Source of the DNA: Tenacibaculum caenipelagi
GTDB lineage: Bacteria; Bacteroidota; Bacteroidia; Flavobacteriales; Flavobacteriaceae
Reading direction: 5' to 3'
Assembly: GCF_004363005.1 (NCBI RefSeq)
Contig: NZ_SNYH01000003.1
Location: 124,001 to 188,000, forward strand
Length of the DNA: 64,000 nt
Position 1 is the stretch's first letter. The number at the start of each line of letters is the position of its first letter. A program made the position numbers and the translations under genes. This document shows positions 17,737-26,708 of the stretch, piece after piece. The notes under the pieces were generated by a model. That model was not told the origin of the DNA. It saw only the letters and a list, made by a program, of their open reading frames with translations, and ran no database searches.

Positions 17737-17919
17737 TTAAACTCTCCCTTTTAAGGCGTTAAACACCCATGCATTAGCGAAAAAACCTAAACCAACAGCT
17801 CCAAATCCGTATCCTGCTATTTCATCATACTTAAAAACTGCTAATCCAATAAGTAAAATTCCCATTAAAATCATTACAAGTGTTGCCCAACCTAGGACAG
17901 TGTTTTTGTTCATTGCCAT
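17737..17919 (-). CDS. Small two-helix membrane protein (CAL67264-like)
   Basis: 60 aa with two membrane helices (WATLVMILMGILLIGLAVF and GFGAVGLGFFANAWVF). It resembles a short flavobacterial family I know as CAL67264; no function is established. It precedes ettA by 19 bp and is probably co-transcribed with it. Confidence 0.75.
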   Translation of the reverse strand: MAMNKNTVLGWATLVMILMGILLIGLAVFKYDEIAGYGFGAVGLGFFANAWVFNALKGRV

Positions 17920-17993
17920 AATTTACTTTTTTCAAAAAATGTGAGCTACAAATATCGGTAATTATTTAGACTTATTCACTCTCTTATTACGCA

Positions 17994-18021
17994 TAAAAAA
18001 AGTCTCACATAAGTAAGACTT
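17994..18021 (-). terminator. Terminator after the FadH-like gene
   Basis: Minus-strand stem AAGTCTTAC/GTGAGACTT (one mismatch) followed by seven T, 28 bp past the stop. Confidence 0.75.
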
Positions 18022-18048
18022 CTTTAGTGATTTTAAATTTATATAAAA

Positions 18049-20091
<2,043 letters not shown>

Positions 20092-20137
20092 TTATGCACG
20101 CATAACAAATGGCAAGATACAATTTTTTGGAAAATAA

Positions 20138-20168
20138 AAAACTCGAAGAATACATCTTCGAGTTTTTA
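20138..20168. terminator. Bidirectional terminator
   Basis: Stem AACTCGAAGA/TCTTCGAGTT with A-run and T-run on either side. Located just beyond the stop of the 100-aa gene on the minus strand. Confidence 0.8.
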
Positions 20169-20180
20169 TATATTAGATTT

Positions 20181-20483
20181 TTATTGTTTAAACCGTAATT
20201 TTTGTACCATTTCAGGAGAGAGTGAATCGGCATAAACTCCGTAAGCATCCACCAACACTCCTTTGGTGCCGTTGGCTGTTTCTATAGCATAGACTACTGA
20301 ATTATCACCTGCACTACTCATACCTTCGAATCGGTATACCTCTACAACTTCAAAAACTTCAGGTGGGTATGTTTCTTTTGTATGCCTGCACTCTAGAACA
20401 CTTTCTGTTAAGTTAAAATCTAGTGTATATCCTCTTTTATCTAAATCATCTAAGGCTTCTGAAAGTGTATCATAAATGTGCAT
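20181..20483 (-). CDS. Conserved small protein, function unknown
   Basis: 100 aa, acidic, mixed alpha/beta, with YDTLSEALDDLDKRGY at the N terminus and VVYAIETANGTKGVLVDAYG in the middle. Homologues in Bacteroidota are often labelled phosphoribosylpyrophosphate synthetase, but no PRPP-binding loop or synthetase motif is present and it is a third of the enzyme's length, so that label looks wrong. Monocistronic with its own terminator. Confidence 0.75.
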   Translation of the reverse strand: MHIYDTLSEALDDLDKRGYTLDFNLTESVLECRHTKETYPPEVFEVVEVYRFEGMSSAGDNSVVYAIETANGTKGVLVDAYGVYADSLSPEMVQKLRFKQ

Positions 20484-20572
20484 AATTTCTTTTTTTTTCT
20501 CCTTTTTAAAGATACAACTTTTAACTCAAAACCTTCTATTTCACATATAAAAAAGGTGTGAAAACAAAAAAA

Positions 20573-21013
20573 TTATTGTCTTATCTTATCTAGTAAACTA
20601 CTTAATGTTATAGCCTCTTCTTCTGTAAGGTTTTCAATAAATTTAAACTGTAAAGTATCGTCAATTTCATTTAATAATATCAATCCTTCTTCAGCAATGC
20701 TAATGTAAACCACTCTTCTATCATGTTCACATCGAATACGTTCTATTAACTTTTTCTCACACAATTTATCCATTAAACGTGTAGCATTAGGTGCACGTTC
20801 AACCATTCTATCTTTAATTGTCTGAACTTTAATTGCTTTTTTAGCTCCTCTTAAAATTCTAAGTATATTATACTGTTGTGGAGATATTCCATAAGGTCTA
20901 AAAAATTCATTTTCCTTACTTGTAATCCAATTAGCAGTATATTTGATATTAATAAAAGCTTTCACTTTATTATTTGGAAATTTTGAATTAATGTCTTTCG
21001 AAATATCTCCCAT
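20573..21013 (-). CDS. MarR-family transcriptional regulator
   Basis: 146 aa winged-helix protein: helix-turn-helix region ISPQQYNILRILR...VQTIKDRMVERAPNATRLMDKL (~43-85) and wing ERIRCEHDRRVVYISI (~91-106). Two cysteines (in DKLCEK and RIRCEH) could be redox sensors. It is the last gene of a minus-strand thiol/redox operon starting at 23364 and probably feeds back on it. Confidence 0.88.
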   Translation of the reverse strand: MGDISKDINSKFPNNKVKAFINIKYTANWITSKENEFFRPYGISPQQYNILRILRGAKKAIKVQTIKDRMVERAPNATRLMDKLCEKKLIERIRCEHDRRVVYISIAEEGLILLNEIDDTLQFKFIENLTEEEAITLSSLLDKIRQ

Positions 21014-21019
21014 ACTTAA

Positions 21020-21268
21020 TTATCCTCTTAGCTTTATATCTTGCATTAATTTATTAAATGTATCTGATGTTGGTGTTAAATACACTTCATCATCAATAAA
21101 CAACGTAGGATATTTTATTTCTCCCTCGTACAATTTTTTACTATGCTCTTTTGCTTCTTCATCAACTGAAACATCTTTATATTCAAAAGGTACTTCAGCT
21201 GATTTTAAAAAGTTTTTATATGCTACTGTATGTGCATGTCCTTTTTTACCGTATAAAACTATCTTCAT
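21020..21268 (-). CDS. Glutaredoxin-like protein lacking the active-site cysteines
   Basis: 82 aa thioredoxin-fold protein. The N-terminal strand and turn MKIVLYGKKGHAHTVAY align with glutaredoxins such as YxKxxCPYC, but the CPYC site reads GHAH, so both catalytic cysteines are gone; there is no cysteine anywhere in the protein. The cis-Pro loop YPTLFIDDEVYL (~52-63) is kept. It cannot act as a normal dithiol or monothiol glutaredoxin; glutathione or metal binding through the two histidines is possible. Six bp upstream of the MarR gene. Confidence 0.8.
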   Translation of the reverse strand: MKIVLYGKKGHAHTVAYKNFLKSAEVPFEYKDVSVDEEAKEHSKKLYEGEIKYPTLFIDDEVYLTPTSDTFNKLMQDIKLRG

Positions 21269-21340
21269 TTTACTCCCCTATTTAACTACAAAAATACGAA
21301 ACCCCTACTTACTTTCTAAGAAATATACCTTCTCAAGATA

Positions 21341-21622
21341 TTATGCTAACACATCTTTATAATTAGAAGTTTTATCAAATACCGCTTTTGCAAATGGACA
21401 TAGTGGAAGTATTTTTACCCCTTTACTTCTTGCAAAATTAACTGAGGCTTCTACCAATTTATATCCTACCTTTTTACCTCTTAAACGATCTCCTACTTCT
21501 GTATGGTCTATAATTATTTTATCTTCTCCTGCCCAAGTATAAGTCATTAAAGCTTCCCTTTTCCCATCAACTTCAACATAAAATGTTCCTTTTTTACCAT
21601 TATCTTCTTGCTCTACTTGCAT
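21341..21622 (-). CDS. GNAT-fold acetyltransferase, YjdJ/NATD1 type
   Basis: 93 aa minimal GNAT domain. HTEVGDRLRGKKVGYKLVEA (~41-60) contains the acetyl-CoA pyrophosphate loop and LPLCPFAKAVF near the C terminus is typical of this short subfamily, which is found in bacteria and eukaryotes with unknown substrate. Starts 2 bp before the CDGSH gene stop, within the redox operon. Confidence 0.85.
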   Translation of the reverse strand: MQVEQEDNGKKGTFYVEVDGKREALMTYTWAGEDKIIIDHTEVGDRLRGKKVGYKLVEASVNFARSKGVKILPLCPFAKAVFDKTSNYKDVLA

Positions 21623-21624
21623 AA

Positions 21625-22056
21625 TTACCCTTTAAATTCAACTTTTACATGAGCCCCATCACAATAGGGTTTGTTTTGTGATGCCCCACATCTACAAAAA
21701 GCTGTCGTTTTATTTTTCTTTTCAGTTTTACCGTCAGAAGTAGTTACGTGTAAGGTTCCATAAATTAATAAAGGACCATTCTCTAAAGCTTCAACCTTTG
21801 TTTCTGTATGTGCAGCCGCTTGATTACCTGCTTCTTTTGAGAGATAAGACAATGCTCCTGAAGGGCATTCTTCAACCTGTCTTTTTATTCTTTCGGTAGT
21901 CGCACCACTCATATTAATCCATGGCTTATTTTGAGGATTGAATACTTGTATCAATCCTTTCCAGCACTTTTTTGAATGAATACACTTGTGAGGTTGCCAA
22001 ACAACCGTAATATCATCATTACTGTATTTTTTTGTAATCTTTTTGCTGTCTGACAT
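21625..22056 (-). CDS. Iron-sulfur protein with ferredoxin-like and CDGSH domains
   Basis: 143 aa. N-terminal Fer4_19-like divergent ferredoxin segment (HKCIHSKKCWKG ~23-34 and VEECPSGALSY ~66-76) and C-terminal CDGSH zinc-finger-type [2Fe-2S] site CRCGASQNKPYCDGAH (~122-137; three Cys and one His). Likely a cytoplasmic redox or Fe-S handling protein; grouped with FMN reductase and OsmC genes it suggests an electrophile or oxidant response. Confidence 0.9.
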   Translation of the reverse strand: MSDSKKITKKYSNDDITVVWQPHKCIHSKKCWKGLIQVFNPQNKPWINMSGATTERIKRQVEECPSGALSYLSKEAGNQAAAHTETKVEALENGPLLIYGTLHVTTSDGKTEKKNKTTAFCRCGASQNKPYCDGAHVKVEFKG

Positions 22057-22066
22057 AACTTTAATT

Positions 22067-22603
22067 TTATAGTGATACTGCGTTTTCGAAAGTTACAACT
22101 ACTTTTTGGTGAACTTCTTTAAGTTCTTCATTTACAATACTTCCGTCCTTAAAGTTATCATAAAATTTTGGTAAAGAAAAATCGGCTATCAAATTTGCTC
22201 CCATATGTGGAAAACCATTTTTTGCAATAGCCATAGAAGATGCTCCTCCTCTACCTCCAGGAGATGCAGAAAGTAATAACATGGGTTTGTTACTCCATAA
22301 TTTTTGTTCAATACGCGACATCCAATCTACAATATTCTTAAAAGCCGCGGTAAAATTTCCGTTATGCTCTGCTAATGATAAAATAATACCATCAGATTCC
22401 TGAATTTCTTTTAGAAACTTCTTTGCATTTTCTGGAATACCCTTTTCCATTTCCTCATCAATTCCATAAATAGGCAATGGATAATCATTTAAATCTAATA
22501 TCGTAACTTCTACATTTTTTAATAATCCTGAAGTATATGTTGCTAATTCTTTATTAATTGATTTTTTACTATTACTGCCTGCAAAGGCTATTATTTTTTT
22601 CAT
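22067..22603 (-). CDS. NAD(P)H-dependent FMN reductase (quinone/chromate reductase-like)
   Basis: 178 aa flavodoxin-fold enzyme. Phosphate loop GSNSKKSINKELATY (~10-24) and the SLAEHNGNFTAAFKNIVDW motif (~76-94) typical of the NADPH-dependent FMN reductase family that includes ChrR and azoreductase-like proteins. Performs two-electron reduction of quinones or nitro compounds. Central member of the redox operon. Confidence 0.88.
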   Translation of the reverse strand: MKKIIAFAGSNSKKSINKELATYTSGLLKNVEVTILDLNDYPLPIYGIDEEMEKGIPENAKKFLKEIQESDGIILSLAEHNGNFTAAFKNIVDWMSRIEQKLWSNKPMLLLSASPGGRGGASSMAIAKNGFPHMGANLIADFSLPKFYDNFKDGSIVNEELKEVHQKVVVTFENAVSL

Positions 22604-23014
22604 TTAAGATGTTATTTTTGAATCAATCTCTGTTGCTTCTTTCACCATTTTAGCTACCGGACATTTAGCTGCTATTTCTAACAATTTAGCTCGCTGTTCT
22701 TCTGTAACTTCTTTTTCAAAAGAGATTTCTTCTATTAATGATTTTTTTATTCCATTTGGAGTTAACTCTTGTTTCTGATTTACATTTACTGTAATTTTTC
22801 CTAAATCCCACCCCTTACGTTCTGCGTACATTCGTAAGGTGATAGCCACACAGCCACCTATAGCTGTTAATAAATATTCTACTGGTGTCGGACCATTATC
22901 ATCGCCTCCTTTATCTAAGGGCTCATCAATTACAGCAAAATGATTTCTCATTTTAGCTTCTGCTAAGTAATTACGACTTGTTAACTCTACTTTTGAAGAT
23001 GGATTATTGCTCAT
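22604..23014 (-). CDS. OsmC-family protein
   Basis: 136 aa. OsmC/Ohr fold with the two conserved cysteines in AIGGCVAITLRMYAE (~52-66) and AAKCPVAKMV (~118-127); these form the thiol peroxidase site in characterised relatives. Reduces organic hydroperoxides or scavenges electrophiles. Overlaps the DoxX gene stop by 1 bp, indicating tight coupling. Confidence 0.88.
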   Translation of the reverse strand: MSNNPSSKVELTSRNYLAEAKMRNHFAVIDEPLDKGGDDNGPTPVEYLLTAIGGCVAITLRMYAERKGWDLGKITVNVNQKQELTPNGIKKSLIEEISFEKEVTEEQRAKLLEIAAKCPVAKMVKEATEIDSKITS

Positions 23015-23364
23015 TATATTTTTTTCTTATAAATATAAGAAAGTATCAATAATACCATTGCAATTACTGCCCCAGTTTGTTCTCCGTCACCAATCATAAA
23101 ATGAGCAAAAAATGCCAAAATAAAAGCAAAGAAGAATCCCGCATACGCCCATTCATTTAAAAACTTCCCTCTAAAAAACCAAAGTGCTACCAATCCTAAT
23201 ATTTTGGCTATTGCATACGGATAGATGATATAAGTTGGATACCCAAATGCAGTAAACATACTTGAAACCGCTTCGTTATTAAAAATATACATTCCTGCCG
23301 ACATTAACATCATAAGAGTCAACAATCCTGTAGATACATAAAAAATAATTTTGTCTCTTTTCAT
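23014..23364 (-). CDS. DoxX-like membrane protein
   Basis: 116 aa with four membrane helices: FYVSTGLLTLMMLMSAG, YIIYPYAIAKILGLVALW, WAYAGFFFAFILAFFAHFM and TGAVIAMVLLILSYIY. DoxX-like proteins are linked to respiratory or thiol-stress complexes. First gene of the seven-gene operon; a TATCTTTG -7 box lies 27 bp upstream. Confidence 0.88.
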   Translation of the reverse strand: MKRDKIIFYVSTGLLTLMMLMSAGMYIFNNEAVSSMFTAFGYPTYIIYPYAIAKILGLVALWFFRGKFLNEWAYAGFFFAFILAFFAHFMIGDGEQTGAVIAMVLLILSYIYKKKI

Positions 23365-23390
23365 TATTTATTTAATTAAAATTTCTGAGA

Positions 23391-23398
23391 CAAAGATA
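23391..23398 (-). promoter_or_regulatory. -7 box of the redox operon
   Basis: Minus-strand TATCTTTG matches TAnnTTTG. The upstream (-33) area overlaps the two inverted repeats at 23413-23445. Confidence 0.5.
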
Positions 23399-23412
23399 TA
23401 AAAAATAATCAA

Positions 23413-23445
23413 ATATTAACCATGGAATATATTATCATGGAATAT
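23413..23445. promoter_or_regulatory. Tandem MarR-type operators
   Basis: Two overlapping inverted repeats, ATATTAACCATGGAATAT (23413-23430) and ATATTATCATGGAATAT (23429-23445), sharing the half-sites ATATT and AATAT. CATGGAATAT occurs twice, 15 bp apart. They lie between the DoxX-operon promoter and the divergent MarR-GNAT gene, the expected place for a shared operator. Confidence 0.55.
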
Positions 23446-23485
23446 AAATTATTTTGTAGATATGTTATTTTATTTTATAAATTTG

Positions 23486-23499
23486 TATAAGTACTTATA
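23486..23499. promoter_or_regulatory. Perfect 14-bp palindrome TATAAGTACTTATA
   Basis: Lies 26 bp upstream of the chosen MarR-GNAT start. It may be another regulator site; AT-richness makes chance possible. Confidence 0.35.
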
Positions 23500-23524
23500 T
23501 AAATACTTAATTTTAAAAGATATA

Positions 23525-24484
23525 ATGGACGCTTTACAAGGTATTGGAGAAATAGGCATAGGATCAAGATTAAAAAGAGTAAGTGAATATATGATGAGAG
23601 AAACACAAATTGTATACGACACCTTTGATATAGATTTTGACCCTTACCTATTTCCTACTTTTAAGATAATTAAAAATAAAGATGGTGTTACCAATACCGA
23701 AATCAATGCTAGTTTGAGGACAACACAACCTGCCACTACTCAAGCTATAAACAAACTGATGAAAAAAAGGTTAATTGAATTAAAAGAAGATAAAGATGAT
23801 AAACGTAAAAAGATTATCTACCTCTCTGAAAAGGGAAAAAAGCTAGTTCAAAAAATAACACCTATTTGGAATAGCATTGAAGAAACTATTAAAGAATACA
23901 CCTGTATCAAATCAAACTCATTAATTGAACACTTAAACATTCTAGAAGAAAAGTTTCAAAAGAAATCATTTAGCACAGCAATTATAGAACATATAAAAAT
24001 GAATACACAACAACTTCAATCGGTTGAAATTATTAATTATAAAAATGAGTATGCTTCTCATTTTTACGATTTAAATATTGAATGGTTACAAACCTTTTTT
24101 TACGTTGAACCTTATGATGAAGAAGTACTAAGTAATCCTGACAAATATATTATTAACAAAGGAGGTCGTATTTTCTTTGCTAAAATAAATGATGAAATTG
24201 TAGGTACTGTAGCCTTAATGCCAATGGGAGAATCAAACACTTATGAATTGACAAAAATGGCTGTATCCCCTAATCATAGAGGTCATAAAATTGGACAACA
24301 TCTTATGCAGCATTGTATTAACTACGCTCAAGAAAATAATTTTGATAAGCTTATTTTATACTCTAATACCATACTAGAAAACGCAATATACATTTATCGA
24401 AAATATGGTTTTATAGAAATTCCTGTGGAGGAGAATTGTCCATACGAAAGATGCAATATTAAAATGGAGTTAAAATCTTTATAA
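23525..24484 (+). CDS. MarR-type HTH / GNAT acetyltransferase fusion
   Basis: 319 aa from the ATG at 23525. An ATG at 23462 is also in frame, but it would add a Tyr/Leu-rich stretch not expected in the family and would place a 14-bp palindrome in the coding region. Residues ~1-150 form a MarR winged helix (TNTEINASLRTTQPATTQAINKLM, EDKDDKRKKIIYLS); ~165-319 form a GNAT domain with acetyl-CoA loop SPNHRGHKIGQHLMQ and a C-terminal YRKYGFIE. Divergent from the redox operon, so probably its regulator. Confidence 0.85.
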   Translation: MDALQGIGEIGIGSRLKRVSEYMMRETQIVYDTFDIDFDPYLFPTFKIIKNKDGVTNTEINASLRTTQPATTQAINKLMKKRLIELKEDKDDKRKKIIYLSEKGKKLVQKITPIWNSIEETIKEYTCIKSNSLIEHLNILEEKFQKKSFSTAIIEHIKMNTQQLQSVEIINYKNEYASHFYDLNIEWLQTFFYVEPYDEEVLSNPDKYIINKGGRIFFAKINDEIVGTVALMPMGESNTYELTKMAVSPNHRGHKIGQHLMQHCINYAQENNFDKLILYSNTILENAIYIYRKYGFIEIPVEENCPYERCNIKMELKSL

Positions 24485-24493
24485 GATAACACT

Positions 24494-24871
24494 ATGAATA
24501 ATACTCAAGTATTAAACTTACATCAAGAATCTCTTAAGCTAAAAGATTATTTTTCTCCAAAAATAGTTTCAGAGGTTAACGATCAATATGTTAAAATAGC
24601 AAAGATTAAAGGAGAAGATATTCCTTGGCATAATCATGAAAACGAAGATGAGTTATTTTATATTATTGATGGAAACCTTTTAATGGAAATTGAAAACCAA
24701 CCTAGTTTTACAATGAATACTGGTGATTTATTTGTTGTTCCTAAAGGTATAAACCACAGGGTTAGTGCTACTGAAGATTGTTTAATCATGTTGATTGAAA
24801 CCAAATCAACAAAACACACCGGGGATGTAATAACCTCCATCACAAAGTCTATTGACAATCAAAAATATTAA
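24494..24871 (+). CDS. Cupin-domain protein
   Basis: 125 aa single cupin. Metal-ligand set in motif 1 PWHNHENEDELFYIIDG (His, His, Glu, ~38-54) and His in motif 2 PKGINHRV (~79-86). Small cupins are sensors, isomerases or dioxygenases; no substrate can be assigned. Nine bp downstream of the MarR-GNAT gene, so co-transcribed. Confidence 0.85.
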   Translation: MNNTQVLNLHQESLKLKDYFSPKIVSEVNDQYVKIAKIKGEDIPWHNHENEDELFYIIDGNLLMEIENQPSFTMNTGDLFVVPKGINHRVSATEDCLIMLIETKSTKHTGDVITSITKSIDNQKY

Positions 24872-24922
24872 AGTATCAACATAAAAAACATACATTAATT
24901 CTTATTAAAATTATAACAATAA

Positions 24923-24955
24923 AAAAAGGTAGTTTCTTAAAAACAACTACCTTTT
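24923..24955. terminator. Bidirectional terminator
   Basis: Stem AAAAGGTAGTT/AACTACCTTTT between two convergent genes, with A- and T-rich flanks. Confidence 0.85.
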
Positions 24956-24967
24956 CTTTAAAATATA

Positions 24968-26260
24968 TTATTTATTCCAATAAACTGAAGCTTGTCCGTA
25001 TTGAAAATGAATAGGCACATTCGAAGGATCATTTTGGAACATATATAATTTATGAGGTGGTTTTTCAAATAGCATAATAATATCTGAACCTCCAAATCTA
25101 AATTTACCAAACTCTTGACCTTTCACTACTGTTTGTCCTTGTAGTTCAGTATACATATCTACGCCAGAAACCTGACACATTCCTATTGGTAAAATAGCGA
25201 CTTTTCCCACTTCAGGTCCCGCATCCATAATTACTAATCCTCTGGCCTGTGAAAACTCATATCCATTTTCACCACCATCTGGAGCATCAAACTGTCCACC
25301 AGATACTGTTTCAACATTCAAATACACTTTTCCTTGCACAGGAAGAATCTCTAAAATTTTTCCACTAACTGGTGTATGAAAACGATGATAATCAAAAGGA
25401 CTTAAAAAATAATGAATAAATGTACCTCCATAAAAACTTTCTCCATACTTACTGTACTCCAACAACTCATCTACACTACCAATAGTATGTGTTCCTTTCA
25501 ATGTAATCTTATCTACATTCCCTTTTTTATCAATTGGATAATATGCTTTAAAAGTACAATCTGCAGGAGAAACAATAATAGTATTATCATCTGGAGCTGC
25601 TATAGGGCGCAAAGGAGAAATTCCCGTTTTAGGATCTGCATCATTAAATTCTCTATAAAAAAATTGATTGAATGTCTTCCAACTACTTTCATTTTTTGAA
25701 TACAAAGGAAAATTATAAACACTTTCACCTTGAGCATTTTTATCATCTTTAAATGATTGTAGCGTTTCCTTTGTTAAAGAAGCTTCCGTATCTAAGAAAG
25801 TTCCCCAAGCATTTGCAAAACTCACTAACCAATCAGCAAACTCAGGATAACTCTGCATCGTATTTCCTTCTGAATCTGCTTGGTCTATCAACCAATAGGA
25901 TTGACAAAGTAAATCGTATACTTTTTGATTGTATCCATTTTTAGTTCCATCACTTGTCCAAGCATTAGGATATTCAGGATCTCTACTTTCATTTGGAATC
26001 ATTTGTACATAAAGATCTAAGTAGTCATAATATGCAGCTACGGTTTCTGGCCATCCTTTTCCTCTAAATTCTTTATCAATTGCTTTGTAAAGATCTTTAT
26101 TTAAAGGAGGTATAGTTTTATCAGGACTTCCATTTTTTGATAATTCAACCGCTTTTTTTAATGAATCTCCAAGACTTTTTGCCATTGCTGGATTACCATC
26201 TAAAATACTTTTCAGTTGTTCAACAACTGCTTTATGAGTTTCAATAGTTGTTGTTTCCAT
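24968..26260 (-). CDS. Phosphatidylserine decarboxylase-family protein
   Basis: 430 aa. The C-terminal ~230 residues are a PSD domain: HYFLSPFDYHRFHTPVSG (~285-302) has the catalytic His region, and FRFGGSDIIMLFE (~399-411) holds the GS site where serine becomes the pyruvoyl group. The N-terminal ~190 residues form an extra helical domain seen in the larger soluble members. Self-cleaving decarboxylase; may act on phosphatidylserine or on free amino acids, as some members with this N-terminal domain do. Monocistronic. Confidence 0.85.
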   Translation of the reverse strand: METTTIETHKAVVEQLKSILDGNPAMAKSLGDSLKKAVELSKNGSPDKTIPPLNKDLYKAIDKEFRGKGWPETVAAYYDYLDLYVQMIPNESRDPEYPNAWTSDGTKNGYNQKVYDLLCQSYWLIDQADSEGNTMQSYPEFADWLVSFANAWGTFLDTEASLTKETLQSFKDDKNAQGESVYNFPLYSKNESSWKTFNQFFYREFNDADPKTGISPLRPIAAPDDNTIIVSPADCTFKAYYPIDKKGNVDKITLKGTHTIGSVDELLEYSKYGESFYGGTFIHYFLSPFDYHRFHTPVSGKILEILPVQGKVYLNVETVSGGQFDAPDGGENGYEFSQARGLVIMDAGPEVGKVAILPIGMCQVSGVDMYTELQGQTVVKGQEFGKFRFGGSDIIMLFEKPPHKLYMFQNDPSNVPIHFQYGQASVYWNK

Positions 26261-26544
26261 AATTAGTTAAGTTTTTAAATAATTCCTACTCTTTTATTGG
26301 AGGTTTTTCGGATACCACCCGTACAAATAAAAATTCTGATAAAACAATCATCATCAACCATGTAACCATGTTATCAGATTACTCAAATTTGAAAAATAAA
26401 TCCATTAATCTCAGAGGAAAAACCATAAGCATCTGATTTTTACACATAAACGCACCAATTTCAGTAATAAAAAACAAGTCAATTGTATCTTTATAGTAGT
26501 ATTAGAAACAATGCAGATAGTATTTGAAGTTTATTATTTCTATT
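26261..26544. other. Intergenic region, nothing clear
   Basis: 284 bp upstream of the PSD-family gene. AT-rich, no ORF of note, no convincing -7/-33 pair. GTTACATGGTTGATGATG-type short inverted sequences around 26352-26378 are weak. Confidence 0.4.
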
Positions 26545-26575
26545 AAAAAACTCCACTTACTTATATAAGTGGAGT
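26545..26575 (-). terminator. Terminator of the aceB-aceA transcript
   Basis: Minus-strand perfect 10-bp stem ACTCCACTTA/TAAGTGGAGT followed by TTTTTTAAT. It is 133 bp past the aceA stop, leaving room for a small gene. Confidence 0.8.
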
Positions 26576-26606
26576 TCAACTTCAAAATAAAACTTACAAC
26601 TGCTAA

Positions 26607-26681
26607 TTATAAATTTATAATATGTAAGCTCGTAAGTAAAATTCCCGCTATGTAAACAAACAATTGAAACAAACCAAACAT
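26607..26681 (-). CDS. Candidate 24-aa hydrophobic peptide downstream of aceA
   Basis: ATG at 26681, stop at 26607; MFGLFQLFVYIAGILLTSLH is essentially one membrane helix. It starts 27 bp after the aceA stop and ends before the operon terminator, so it would be co-transcribed. The start codon lies inside an imperfect inverted repeat (TTCCCG...CGGGAA, 26643-26691). Coding status is inferred from position and composition only. Confidence 0.35.
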   Translation of the reverse strand: MFGLFQLFVYIAGILLTSLHIINL

Positions 26682-26708
26682 AAACGGGAAATTTACAAAC
26701 TAATAATA

